A DNA stretch of 64,000 nucleotides. Origin: Chitinophaga rupis (GTDB lineage Bacteria; Bacteroidota; Bacteroidia; Chitinophagales; Chitinophagaceae). Every line of letters begins with the position of its first letter. Position 1 is the stretch's first letter. Under the pieces are notes generated by a model, which saw nothing but the letters and a program-made list of their open reading frames with translations, ran no database searches and was not told where the DNA came from. Shown here in pieces: positions 1-8,454 of this stretch. The position numbers and the translations under genes are program-made. Location of the stretch: the NCBI RefSeq assembly GCF_900109685.1, contig NZ_FOBB01000008.1, positions 124,001 through 188,000 on the forward strand, written 5' to 3'.

Positions 1-398
1 ACAATACCTCCGCTTACCCTACCGTGAATTACTACGTGCAGCAATTATTTTCCGTGAACCAGGGGGATACTTATTTTGAGAATGTTGTTTCAAAGAACCC
101 TGCTGATTCTGCGCTGGCTGCCTCCTGTGTGCAGGACAGCAAAACCGGCGATGTGATCCTGAAGCTCGTAAATGCAGGGCCGGAGCAGGGCAGCATGAAA
201 ATTAATCTCTCCGCTTTTGGAAAGCTGGATGCAGCGGCAGCAAAAACAGTATTGAACGGCAGCCCTGAAGCGGCAAATGTATTTGGCAGCGCCGCTGCGG
301 TTACACCCGTTACATCCGCATTCAATGCAGCCAAAACGTTTGAATACACCGCTCCGCCTATGTCCCTGACCGTTATCAGGGTCAGGAAAAAGAAGTAA
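1..398 (+). CDS. GH51-type alpha-L-arabinofuranosidase, C-terminal part only
   Basis: The frame is open from base 3 to the stop at 396-398, so this is the 3' end of a gene that starts outside the window, not a short gene starting at the GTG at 24. The segment NYYVQQLFSVNQGDTYF resembles the end of the catalytic barrel of GH51 alpha-L-arabinofuranosidases, and the rest forms the usual C-terminal beta-sandwich. Such enzymes release terminal arabinofuranose from arabinan, arabinoxylan or arabinogalactan. The catalytic glutamates are not in the window. A GH43 gene follows 42 bp downstream on the same strand, which fits one PUL operon. The family call rests on about 130 residues, so another clan GH-A enzyme with a similar tail is possible. 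Confidence 0.7.
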   Translation, partial: NTSAYPTVNYYVQQLFSVNQGDTYFENVVSKNPADSALAASCVQDSKTGDVILKLVNAGPEQGSMKINLSAFGKLDAAAAKTVLNGSPEAANVFGSAAAVTPVTSAFNAAKTFEYTAPPMSLTVIRVRKKK

Positions 399-440
399 CT
401 ATTGACCATGTATTGAAGAACTTTTCACGTAAATGGTTGT

Positions 441-503
441 ATGAAAAAAATAGCCACGCTCTTTGTGCTCACGTTTTCCATCTGCAGGTGCTTGCAGGCA
501 CAG
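441..503 (+). repeat. Duplicated 5' gene segment, copy 1
   Basis: The first 63 bases of the GH43 gene, encoding its signal peptide, match the first 63 bases of the next gene (2063-2125) at 49 positions by my count. The resemblance continues about 25 bases upstream of the ATG (both contain a TATTNAA-like stretch and end in TTGTATG). The mature proteins are unrelated. Confidence 0.7.
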
Positions 504-2006
504 CAGGCACACAATCCCATCATTTATACAGATGTACCGGATCTGTCCATGATCCGCGTTGGAGACACTTATTATATGAGCAGCACCACCATGCATATGA
601 GCCCGGGCCTGCCCATTATGAAATCCAAAGACCTGGTTAACTGGCAAATTGTTAGCTATGCCTATGATGTGCTGGATGATGTGGATGCGCTGAACCTTGC
701 CAATGGCCAAAGCACCTATGGCAGGGGCTCCTGGGCCAGCAGCCTGCGTTACCATAATGGGGTTTATTATGTAAGCACTTTTGCCGGAACTACCAATAAA
801 ACCTATATCTATTCCACCAGGGATATTGAAAAAGGGCCCTGGAAAGCGGTTTCATTCAAACCGTCTTTACATGATCATTCCCTGTTCTTTGATGATGATG
901 GCCGTGTATACATGCTGTATGGCGGTGGCAAAATAATGCTGGCGGAGCTGAATGCAGACCTCTCAGGGCTTAAGCCGGGCGCTGCCGGCCAGGTGATCAT
1001 TGAAAATGCCAGCGCACCTGCCGGCACAGATATAGGTTTGCCTTCAGAAGGATCTCAGCTGTTCAAAATTAACGGGAAGTATTACCTGTTCAATATCTGC
1101 TGGCCCAGGGGCGGCATGCGTACCGTGATCATTCACCGGGCAGATAAAATTACCGGTCCTTATGAAGGCCGCGTTGCCTTGCAGGACAAAGGTGTAGCAC
1201 AGGGAGGCCTTATCAACACACCAGCGGGGGATTGGTATGCTTACCTGTTCCGCGACTTTGGCGCCGTGGGGCGTATTCCCTATTGGGTGCCTGTAAAATG
1301 GCAGGATGGCTGGCCGGTGCTGGGCAATAACGGCAAAGTGCCCGATTCTTTAGATCTTCCTGCAAACAAAAGCCTGGATCCGGGCATTGTGGCTTCAGAT
1401 GAGTTTAGCCGCAAGCCGGGAGAAGCCCCGCTGCCGCTGGTTTGGCAGTGGAACCATAATCCTGACAACAGCCGCTGGTCGCTTAGCCGGCGCCCGGGTT
1501 ACCTGCGGCTCACTACCGGCAGAGTGGATACCACGCTGCTGCTGGCGCGTAATACGCTCACGCAAAGAACATTCGGTCCTTTCTCATCCGGTGTAACAGC
1601 TATCGATGTAGTGAACATGAAGGATGGTGATTGTGCGGGGCTCATATTATTACAGCAAAAATACGGCTGGGTGGGCGTAAAGGCAGCAGGGAGCGCCCGG
1701 TCGGTGGTGATGGTAAGCGCGGAATCCGGCTCGCCTGTGGAGCTGCAAAGCATCCCGCTTACGCAGCATACCGTGTACCTGAAAGCTGACTGTGATTTTA
1801 AAGACAAGGCTGATAAAGCTTATTTTTATTTTTCTTTAGATGGCACATCCTGGACAAAGATCGGCGCAGCCCTGCAAATGTCCTATACCATACCGCATTT
1901 TATGGGCTACCGCTTTGGATTATTTAATTATGCTACAAAAAGTCCCGGCGGGTTTGTAGATTTCGATTTCTTTCGTATAAGCGATAAGGTTGCCTCTGAA
2001 CAGTAA
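441..2006 (+). CDS. GH43 family glycoside hydrolase (beta-xylosidase/arabinofuranosidase type)
   Basis: This is a 521-residue secreted enzyme with a signal peptide ending near CLQAQ (residue 21). The five-bladed propeller of GH43 shows in DVPDLSMIRVGDTYYM, where D34 would be the general base, in HDHSLFFDDDGRVYMLYGGG (transition-state Asp region), and in LPSEGSQLFKINGKYYLF, where E203 fits the general acid. After about residue 315 comes a C-terminal beta-sandwich like those of GH43 beta-xylosidases. Family members remove arabinose, xylose or galactose; the subfamily cannot be fixed by eye. The gene lies between a GH51 gene and an SGNH acetylesterase, all on the same strand. Its signal-peptide DNA is nearly duplicated in the next gene. 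Minus-strand ORFs here are shadows. Confidence 0.85.
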   Translation: MKKIATLFVLTFSICRCLQAQQAHNPIIYTDVPDLSMIRVGDTYYMSSTTMHMSPGLPIMKSKDLVNWQIVSYAYDVLDDVDALNLANGQSTYGRGSWASSLRYHNGVYYVSTFAGTTNKTYIYSTRDIEKGPWKAVSFKPSLHDHSLFFDDDGRVYMLYGGGKIMLAELNADLSGLKPGAAGQVIIENASAPAGTDIGLPSEGSQLFKINGKYYLFNICWPRGGMRTVIIHRADKITGPYEGRVALQDKGVAQGGLINTPAGDWYAYLFRDFGAVGRIPYWVPVKWQDGWPVLGNNGKVPDSLDLPANKSLDPGIVASDEFSRKPGEAPLPLVWQWNHNPDNSRWSLSRRPGYLRLTTGRVDTTLLLARNTLTQRTFGPFSSGVTAIDVVNMKDGDCAGLILLQQKYGWVGVKAAGSARSVVMVSAESGSPVELQSIPLTQHTVYLKADCDFKDKADKAYFYFSLDGTSWTKIGAALQMSYTIPHFMGYRFGLFNYATKSPGGFVDFDFFRISDKVASEQ

Positions 2007-2062
2007 AGGATTATCAGAGGCAGCTGTCCACGTATTCAATACCCAATTTTCGTAACTGTTGT

Positions 2063-2125
2063 ATGAAAAAATTGCTCCCGTTCTTTGTGCTCACACTTTC
2101 CATTTGTCAGTGCCTGCAGGCGCAG
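2063..2125 (+). repeat. Duplicated 5' gene segment, copy 2
   Basis: This is the second copy of the signal-peptide segment found at 441-503. Both encode a MKK start, then FVLTFSIC or FVLTLSIC, then CLQAQ. Several differences fall at third codon positions, which suggests an old duplication or conversion kept under selection for export. Confidence 0.7.
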
Positions 2126-3985
2126 GTAAGGCTTCCACGGCTGATCCGCGACAGCATGGTGCTGCAGCGGGACCGGGATCTTACCATCTGGGGCTGGGCT
2201 GCACCGGGTGAAAAGGTGAGCGTACGCTTTAATAATAAGCGGTTCCGGGCAATAGCTACTTCCGAAGGTAAATGGCGCCTGGTAATGCCGGCCATGAAAG
2301 CAGGCGGGCCTTATACCATGCAAATAGATGCCAGTAATCATATTACGCTGAAAGAGATCCTGGTAGGCGATGTATGGCTTTGTGCCGGCCAGTCGAATAT
2401 GGTGCACCAGATGCGGCTGCATGATGTACGTTATGAAGCAGAAATTGCTGCGGCTAATTATCCACTGATAAGGCATTTTGCAGTACCCAATGTTACGGAC
2501 CTGCAGGGCCCCCGGGACGATTTGCCCGGCGGCTCCTGGCAATGGGCAAACCCGGCTAATGTAAGGGACTTTTCAGCGGTAGCTTATTTTTTTGGTAAGC
2601 AGCTGTACGAAAAATATCATGTTCCCATTGGCCTTATCAATACCAGCTGGGGCGGCACACCTATAGAAGCCTGGATGAGCGAGGAAAGCCTGGCGGATTT
2701 TCCAGCCGTAACAGGCACCATAGCACAAAATAAGGACACCGCCTACCTGGGTGAAAAGGAACGCAGCCTGCCCCCTGTATACACCCCAGATCCGGCTAAC
2801 GATAAGGGCTACACGGAAGGCTGGGCCAACCCATCGTATATCCCTAAGGGATGGAGAACGATCAATATCCCGGGTTACTGGGAAGACCAGGGCATTCACG
2901 ACCTGAATGGCGTAGTATGGTACCGCCGTGAGATAACGGTGCCTGCTGCTATGGCCGGGTTGCCGGCAAAGGTTTTCCTGGGCCGCATTGTGGATGCTGA
3001 TGTGCTGTACATAAACGGAAAACAGGTGGGGAGTACTGCCTATATGTATCCCCAAAGGCGCTACCAGCTGCCGGCCGGTACGCTAAAAGCCGGTAAAAAT
3101 CTTTTTGTGATCCGCGTAACCAATAATGCAGGCAAGGGCGGCTTTGTTCCGGATAAGCCTTACCAGCTAATTGCAGGCAATGATACCATTGACCTGAAAG
3201 GTTACTGGGCATATAAGGTGGGCCAGGTAAACCCGCAGGGGGCTATCACTAATAACGGCCGTATAGCATTACAGAACCAGCCTACTGCATTGTACAATGC
3301 AATGCTGGCGCCCATCTTCAATTTTAAGATCAAGGGTTTTATCTGGTACCAGGGCGAATCCAATGCCGGGCGTGCCGCAGACTATGCTCGCATGCAACCC
3401 GCCATGATCGCCGACTGGCGGCGCAAATGGCAGCAGCCGGATGCGCCTTTCCTGTATGTGCAGCTACCTGGTTTTATGGAAATGAACTACCTGCCCATGG
3501 AAAGCCAGTGGGCTGGTTTCCGCGAAGCGCAATTACAGTCGCTGGCTGTTCCCCGCACGGCAATGGCTGTGGCCATAGACCTGGGGGAGTGGAATGATGT
3601 GCATCCCGACCGGAAAAAGGAAGTAGGAGAGCGGCTTGCCCTGGCAGCGCAACGGTTGGCATACGGCGACAGCACTGTAGTGTATAGCGGGCCAATTTTT
3701 CAATCGGCTAAGATCGAAGGCAACCGGATGATCCTTTCCTTTAGCCATACCGGCAGCGGGTTAGTGAGCATTGACGGGGAGGAGCTAAGCGAATTTGCCA
3801 TAGCGGGCAGCGATAAAAAATTTGTGTGGGCAAAGGCGCGGATCGAGGGTGAAAAGGTAGTGGTGTGGAATGATGAAATAACAAAGCCTGTATACGTGCG
3901 TTATGCCTGGGCCGATTGCCCGGTTAATCCCAACCTGTTTAACAAAGAAGGTTTGCCTGCATCCCCTTTCAGAACCGGCCCATGA
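2063..3985 (+). CDS. Sialate O-acetylesterase-type SGNH esterase
   Basis: This 640-residue secreted protein has a signal peptide ending at CLQAQ. The SASA/SGNH catalytic blocks are visible: WLCAGQSNM with nucleophile S111, NTSWGGTPIEAW (oxyanion Gly), GFIWYQGESN (Asn block), and NDVHPDRKKEVGERLA with D512 and H514 completing the triad. A galactose-binding-like beta-sandwich is inserted at about residues 265-375. Bacteroidota PUL proteins of this family remove acetyl groups from plant polysaccharides or sialic acids; in this setting (GH51, GH43, GH30, GH35) acetylated pectic or arabinogalactan side chains are more likely than sialate. Length matches the family. The ATG at 2063 is chosen because it gives a clean signal peptide. 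Confidence 0.85.
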   Translation: MKKLLPFFVLTLSICQCLQAQVRLPRLIRDSMVLQRDRDLTIWGWAAPGEKVSVRFNNKRFRAIATSEGKWRLVMPAMKAGGPYTMQIDASNHITLKEILVGDVWLCAGQSNMVHQMRLHDVRYEAEIAAANYPLIRHFAVPNVTDLQGPRDDLPGGSWQWANPANVRDFSAVAYFFGKQLYEKYHVPIGLINTSWGGTPIEAWMSEESLADFPAVTGTIAQNKDTAYLGEKERSLPPVYTPDPANDKGYTEGWANPSYIPKGWRTINIPGYWEDQGIHDLNGVVWYRREITVPAAMAGLPAKVFLGRIVDADVLYINGKQVGSTAYMYPQRRYQLPAGTLKAGKNLFVIRVTNNAGKGGFVPDKPYQLIAGNDTIDLKGYWAYKVGQVNPQGAITNNGRIALQNQPTALYNAMLAPIFNFKIKGFIWYQGESNAGRAADYARMQPAMIADWRRKWQQPDAPFLYVQLPGFMEMNYLPMESQWAGFREAQLQSLAVPRTAMAVAIDLGEWNDVHPDRKKEVGERLALAAQRLAYGDSTVVYSGPIFQSAKIEGNRMILSFSHTGSGLVSIDGEELSEFAIAGSDKKFVWAKARIEGEKVVVWNDEITKPVYVRYAWADCPVNPNLFNKEGLPASPFRTGP

Positions 3986-4032
3986 CTGGTATAGCTGATC
4001 TGTGCTGTTTTTACAATACAAAATAAACTCAC

Positions 4033-4181
4033 ATGAAGCCTGTTCTGCTAAAGCTGCTGACCGTTCTGTTGTTATTTACAATGCCGGATCATTGCTCTAT
4101 CCATCTGCCCTGGAAGAAGAAAATGTATTAAGAAGCCAAAAGGTGCACCAGCTATACCAGCGCTTAGCAAAGATTAAATGA
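4033..4181 (+). pseudogene. Remnant of a secreted-protein gene (signal peptide plus frameshifted tail)
   Basis: An ATG at 4033 opens a 32-codon frame starting MKPVLLKLLTVLLLF, a convincing signal-peptide core, and stops at 4129-4131. From about 4080 the +1 frame continues with a charged, helix-like tail (ALEEENVLRSQKVHQLYQRL) to a TGA at 4179-4181. The two frames look like the head and tail of one secreted protein whose middle was deleted and whose frame was lost. A real small frameshifted peptide of about 48 residues is the alternative. I cannot name the parent family. It sits between the esterase and the HTCS gene on the same strand. Confidence 0.4.
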
Positions 4182-4239
4182 ACATAAAAACCGGTTATAA
4201 CCCCTTTTTTGATATTTTTATATGACTTAAAACCGATGT

Positions 4240-7200
4240 ATGAAGGGGTGGGGGCACAGGATTGTCATTTTATGTTTATTTATTACTATCACGGGCCGCT
4301 TGTCAGCAACCAGCTATCCCATTAAATACCTGGGCATAGAGGATGGTCTTTCCAACAATGCAGTTACCAACATTTACCAGGATAATAAAGGATTCCTGTG
4401 GTTTGGTACTTATGATGGGTTAAACCGGTACGACGGTTATAAATTTAAAATTTACAGAAATAAGATAGGGGACAGCACCTCCCTGATGGATAATGGTATT
4501 TATACCATTGAGGGAGACCTGCGCCATAGACTGTGGATAGGCGGCCGCAAAGGAGTGAGCGTTTTTGATCCGGTGAATGAAAAGTTTTCCGTTGCCCGCT
4601 ACATACCGGCAGGCAGTAATATCGCCGGGCCGGTGAACGGCAATATCCATATCATTAAAGCCAGCAGGGAAGGCATTATCCTGATCGGTTCAGAGAGCAA
4701 TGGTTTGTTGTTGTTTGAAGGGGATATGCATACCGGCCGCCAGATACCCCTGCAGGATGGCCGGCAGGCTATCACGGAGTATGAGGTAACCGCCATTGAT
4801 TTTGAGCGGGGAGGCCGCTACGCCTGGTTATTTATACAGGGAAAAGGCCTGTGCAGGTTTGACGCCGTAAATAAAACCCTGCAGGTAGTAAACAAAGAGA
4901 TCAACAAGGGGAACTGCCTGAAAGTGGATCCCAAAGGCCCGCTCTGGCTGGGTACAGATAACGGCCTTTTCCGGTACGACCAGCGCACTAATACCTATTC
5001 CGCCAACTACATCACGGAAAATAGCAAGATCGTTAACCTGTGCATGGACAGGCAGGGCATGTTATGGATAGCATCAGATGGTAACGGGATGTACGTACTG
5101 CATTCGTCCGCTGAGCAGGCGGCCCCTTTCCCGGCCCCTGGCAGCAAGCAGCAGCTGAGCAGCAATGCGGTTTATTCCATTTATGAGGACCGGGAAAACC
5201 GGAAATGGATCGGCACCTTACGGGGAGGTATTAATATTATTCAGCCCCGGCAGCACCTGTTTGAGCTGTATGCTTTTAATGATGACAGCATTTTCGGGTC
5301 TATCAACAATTTCATTTTTTCGTTTTGTGAAGATGAGGGAAAAAATATCTGGATAGGAACAGATGGCGGCGGCTTAAAATACTGGAACAGGGAGCACAAT
5401 ACCTATACCCGGTATACGCGCAACCCCGCAGTAAAAGGCTCCATCAGCAGCAATTTTATCACCTCTATCATACGCGATTCCCTGGGCGATATCTGGCTCT
5501 CCACCTGGTTCAGGGGCATAAACCGTTACAATAGGGCAACCGGCACCTTTGAGCATTTTTCCTGTTTTAACCCCTATACCGGTGTAGAAGAAAATAATGT
5601 ATGGCTGGTGTATGAAGATGCGCGGAAAGATCTCTGGGCCAGCACTACCAACAATGGCACCCTGTATACTTTTAACCGGGCCAAAGGGAAGTTTGAGGTT
5701 TTTGACCCCGGCATTGTAAATATCCAGAGCCTGGCAGAAGACAGCAAGGGTAATTTATGGGCCGGTAACTATGCAAAGCTGATCCGGATTGACCGCACCC
5801 GCAAACATCACCAGGAATATAATATAGGCTATACCATCCGTGCCATCTATATGGATAAGCGGGGCAATTGCTGGCTGGGTACTGAGGGCGGCGGGCTGCT
5901 GCTGTTTAACACAGGCACCGGTACCTTCACCCGTTTTACAGATGCAGACGGGCTGCCGAATAATTCCATTCTTAAAGTGCTGGAAGATGATGCCGGCAAC
6001 CTGTGGCTCAGCACCTACAACGGGCTGTCATGCTTTAACCCGGAAAAGTGGACGTTCAGGAATTTTTCCCAGTCAGATGGCCTGCAGAGCAACCAGTTCA
6101 CCTATAATGCAGCATTGAAGCTGCGCTCAGGCGAGCTAATGTTCGGGGGCATCAAAGGGTTCAACATCTTTCACCCCGATAGCGTGTACCAGCAGGTAGG
6201 TATGCCGCCCTTGCTGCTTACCGGTATGAAAATAAATAACATCCCGCTGGAGCAGCATGATGTACAGGAGCTGAAGGTCCCCTATGACAAAGCGGTTGTT
6301 TCTTTTGATTTTGTTGCGCTTGAATATACTTCGCCCGATAAGATCAGCTATGCCTATTACCTGGAAGGCTGGGATAAGGGCTGGAACTACGTAGGGGAAT
6401 CCCGTACCGCTAATTATACCCGTTTACAGGAAGGCACATATGTTTTTAAAATAAAGGCTACTAATGCAGATGGGAAATGGAGCCGGGAGGTACGCACCGT
6501 AAGCATTATTGTGCTGCCGCCCTGGTACCGCACCTGGTGGGCGCGGCTGCTGTATATTACCTGCGCAGCAGGGGTCATCTGGTTCTTTATCTGGTACAGG
6601 TCGCGGCAGGAACGCCTGCAGTATGAAATTAAGCTGGCGCATCTTGAAAATGAAAAAGAGAAGGAGATCAATGAACGCAAGCTGTCCTTTTTCACAAACA
6701 TATCACACGAGTTCCGAACGCCCCTTACCCTGATCATTAATCCATTAAAGGAGTTCATACAAAAACAGGAACAGCGGGATGATAATGAGACGCTGGGCGT
6801 AGTATACCGGAATGCCAGGCGCCTGCTAAGCCTTGTGGACCAGCTGCTGCTTTTCCGTAAAGCAGATACCCAGGGCGATCAGCTGAAGATAACCCGGCTG
6901 AATGTGGTGGAGCTGTGTAATGAGGTATACCTGTGTTTTTCCCAGCAGGCAAAAGCAAGGGGCATGCAATACCAGTTCCGCTGCAGCCAGGAGCAAATAG
7001 TGCTGTATGCGGATTACGAGAAGCTTGAAATAGCCCTCTTTAACCTGTTATCCAACGCTTTTAAATTTACGCCGGATGGGGGCAGCATCCTTCTGGAGCT
7101 GCGGGAAACGGAAAACGAAGTGGAGATCCTGATCAGGGATAACGGCTGCGGCATACCAGAAGGCATGGGCAACAGGATCTTTGATAAGTTCCAGCGGGCA

Positions 7201-8283
7201 GCAGGCCGGCGGGAACATTTGCAAACCGGCTTTGGGATAGGGCTTTACCTGGTAAAACATTTTGTGGAAAGCCATAAGGGTTCCATTACCTATACCAGCC
7301 CGGCAAATGAGGGTACCGCCTTTTTCATCCGCTTAAAGAAAGGCACCGGCCACCTGGAAGGCGCCGACCTGGTTGCCGATACCACGGCAAGGTCCGGGAT
7401 CCTGCATGAGCTGGCAGAAGGTACAGACCTCGCAATCAAAAAGGAAAAAGTAAGCGGCCCGGTTAAACCCGTAGAGGAGCTGGTAACGGAAAAGCGGTCC
7501 ATCCTGCTGATCGATGACAATGCGGAAATAAGGGAGTACCTGCGGCAGCTTTTTGCGGACCGCTATATTATTTATGAAGCAGATAACGGGGATGATGGTT
7601 TTGCCCTGGTGGAAAAGCATATGCCGGACCTGGTGATCAGCGATATCCAGATGGAAGGCATGAATGGCGTGGAGCTGTGCACCCGTATCAAACAAACAGA
7701 AACCCTGAGCCATATACCGGTTATTCTGCTTACCTCCGCTTCCGCTGCCGATGTGCAGATGAAAGGGCTGGAAGAAGGGGCGGACGATTATATCACCAAG
7801 CCGTTTGACAAAGAGCTGCTGATGGTGAAGGCAGAGAACATCATCAAGAACCGGCACCTGCTGCGGCAATACTTCCTGGATCATATAACCCTGAAACACA
7901 CCAGCATACGCGTGCCGGCAGACTACCGCGATTTCCTGAACCAGTGTATTAAGATCGTGGAGGCCAACCTGGATAACGAGGATTTTTCCATCAAAACATT
8001 TGCACAGGCCATTGGCATGAGCCATTCCAGCCTGTATAAAAGGGTAAAATCTATGTCCGGCCAAACCATTAACGCCTTTATCCGTTCTATTCGCTTAAGA
8101 AAGGCCGCTGTATTAATGCTGAAGGAAAATTATACCATTAACCAGGCCGCCCAGCAGGTAGGCATTGGCGATATCCGGTACTTCCGGGAGCAGTTCGTAA
8201 AGCTGTTCGGTATGAACCCTTCGGAGTACGTGAAAAAATACCGGCCCTCCTTTAACGGGGATCTGAATGTGATCAAAATATGA
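4240..8283 (+). CDS. Hybrid two-component system sensor/regulator (HTCS)
   Basis: This 1347-residue one-protein sensor and transcription factor follows the standard HTCS order. It has a signal peptide (1-24), a periplasmic two-bladed-propeller sensor made of repeated LWIG/WLGT-type reg_prop motifs (about 30-690), a Y_Y_Y domain (about 695-760), a membrane helix (about 766-785), HisKA with NISHEFRTPL (phospho-acceptor H823), HATPase with NAFKFTPDGG, DNGCGIP and GFGIGLYL, a receiver domain from 1088 with D1135 in ISDIQMEG, and an AraC-type helix-turn-helix at about 1235-1340. HTCS proteins bind an oligosaccharide released by the PUL enzymes and activate the adjacent susC operon. It is transcribed toward susC, with 171 bp between. 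The stop codon lies inside a tandem 11-bp repeat. Confidence 0.97.
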   Translation: MKGWGHRIVILCLFITITGRLSATSYPIKYLGIEDGLSNNAVTNIYQDNKGFLWFGTYDGLNRYDGYKFKIYRNKIGDSTSLMDNGIYTIEGDLRHRLWIGGRKGVSVFDPVNEKFSVARYIPAGSNIAGPVNGNIHIIKASREGIILIGSESNGLLLFEGDMHTGRQIPLQDGRQAITEYEVTAIDFERGGRYAWLFIQGKGLCRFDAVNKTLQVVNKEINKGNCLKVDPKGPLWLGTDNGLFRYDQRTNTYSANYITENSKIVNLCMDRQGMLWIASDGNGMYVLHSSAEQAAPFPAPGSKQQLSSNAVYSIYEDRENRKWIGTLRGGINIIQPRQHLFELYAFNDDSIFGSINNFIFSFCEDEGKNIWIGTDGGGLKYWNREHNTYTRYTRNPAVKGSISSNFITSIIRDSLGDIWLSTWFRGINRYNRATGTFEHFSCFNPYTGVEENNVWLVYEDARKDLWASTTNNGTLYTFNRAKGKFEVFDPGIVNIQSLAEDSKGNLWAGNYAKLIRIDRTRKHHQEYNIGYTIRAIYMDKRGNCWLGTEGGGLLLFNTGTGTFTRFTDADGLPNNSILKVLEDDAGNLWLSTYNGLSCFNPEKWTFRNFSQSDGLQSNQFTYNAALKLRSGELMFGGIKGFNIFHPDSVYQQVGMPPLLLTGMKINNIPLEQHDVQELKVPYDKAVVSFDFVALEYTSPDKISYAYYLEGWDKGWNYVGESRTANYTRLQEGTYVFKIKATNADGKWSREVRTVSIIVLPPWYRTWWARLLYITCAAGVIWFFIWYRSRQERLQYEIKLAHLENEKEKEINERKLSFFTNISHEFRTPLTLIINPLKEFIQKQEQRDDNETLGVVYRNARRLLSLVDQLLLFRKADTQGDQLKITRLNVVELCNEVYLCFSQQAKARGMQYQFRCSQEQIVLYADYEKLEIALFNLLSNAFKFTPDGGSILLELRETENEVEILIRDNGCGIPEGMGNRIFDKFQRAAGRREHLQTGFGIGLYLVKHFVESHKGSITYTSPANEGTAFFIRLKKGTGHLEGADLVADTTARSGILHELAEGTDLAIKKEKVSGPVKPVEELVTEKRSILLIDDNAEIREYLRQLFADRYIIYEADNGDDGFALVEKHMPDLVISDIQMEGMNGVELCTRIKQTETLSHIPVILLTSASAADVQMKGLEEGADDYITKPFDKELLMVKAENIIKNRHLLRQYFLDHITLKHTSIRVPADYRDFLNQCIKIVEANLDNEDFSIKTFAQAIGMSHSSLYKRVKSMSGQTINAFIRSIRLRKAAVLMLKENYTINQAAQQVGIGDIRYFREQFVKLFGMNPSEYVKKYRPSFNGDLNVIKI

Positions 8284-8302
8284 TCAAAATATGATCGGAA
8301 TA
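8270..8302 (+). repeat. Three tandem 11-bp units at the HTCS stop codon
   Basis: The unit TGATCAAAATA occurs twice in tandem (8270-8280, 8281-8291) and is followed by TGATCGGAATA (8292-8302). The HTCS stop codon is the first three bases of unit 2. The period of about one helical turn, just upstream of the susC promoter, is what a protein-binding array would show, though it could be simple slippage. Confidence 0.6.
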
Positions 8303-8317
8303 CGCCCAAAATGTGAT

Positions 8318-8348
8318 TTTACCCCCTGTTTTAAATGATTTACCCCCT
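8318..8348 (+). promoter_or_regulatory. Candidate HTCS binding site: direct repeat with 21-bp spacing
   Basis: TTTACCCCCT occurs at 8318-8327 and again at 8339-8348, each preceded by GAT or GATT. The start-to-start distance is 21 bp, two helical turns, so both copies face the same side of the DNA. AraC-type output domains commonly bind such direct repeats, and the pair lies just upstream of the likely susC promoter. Confidence 0.55.
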
Positions 8349-8370
8349 ATCCGGGGCCTCCCTTACCGGC

Positions 8371-8384
8371 TAATTTGCGTCTTG
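8371..8384 (+). promoter_or_regulatory. Candidate -7 element of the susC promoter
   Basis: TAATTTG at 8371-8377 is one base short of the Bacteroidota -7 consensus TANNTTTG. It lies 23 bp after the second TTTACCCCCT copy, so an activator bound there would sit next to the -33 region. This would place the transcription start near 8384, giving a leader of about 70 nt. Confidence 0.35.
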
Positions 8385-8402
8385 TAAACTGAGTACAAAA
8401 AG

Positions 8403-8426
8403 TTCAAGACCAAAATTTCAAGACCA
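8403..8426 (+). repeat. 10-bp direct repeat in the susC leader
   Basis: TTCAAGACCA is present at 8403-8412 and 8417-8426. The CAAGAC core of each copy is complementary to GTCTTG at 8379-8384, so the region could form two alternative short hairpins. Confidence 0.5.
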
Positions 8427-8454
8427 GCTATTATTCATTTAAACAGGTTCCGTT

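Noticed and set aside
7333-8064. 243-codon minus-strand frame inside the HTCS gene
   Set aside because: It is antisense to the conserved kinase, receiver and HTH domains; its composition (His, Cys and aromatic rich) is that of a shadow frame.
8335-8452. Riboswitch in the susC leader
   Set aside because: The short repeats allow small hairpins, but no known riboswitch core is visible and the predicted leader is only about 70 nt.
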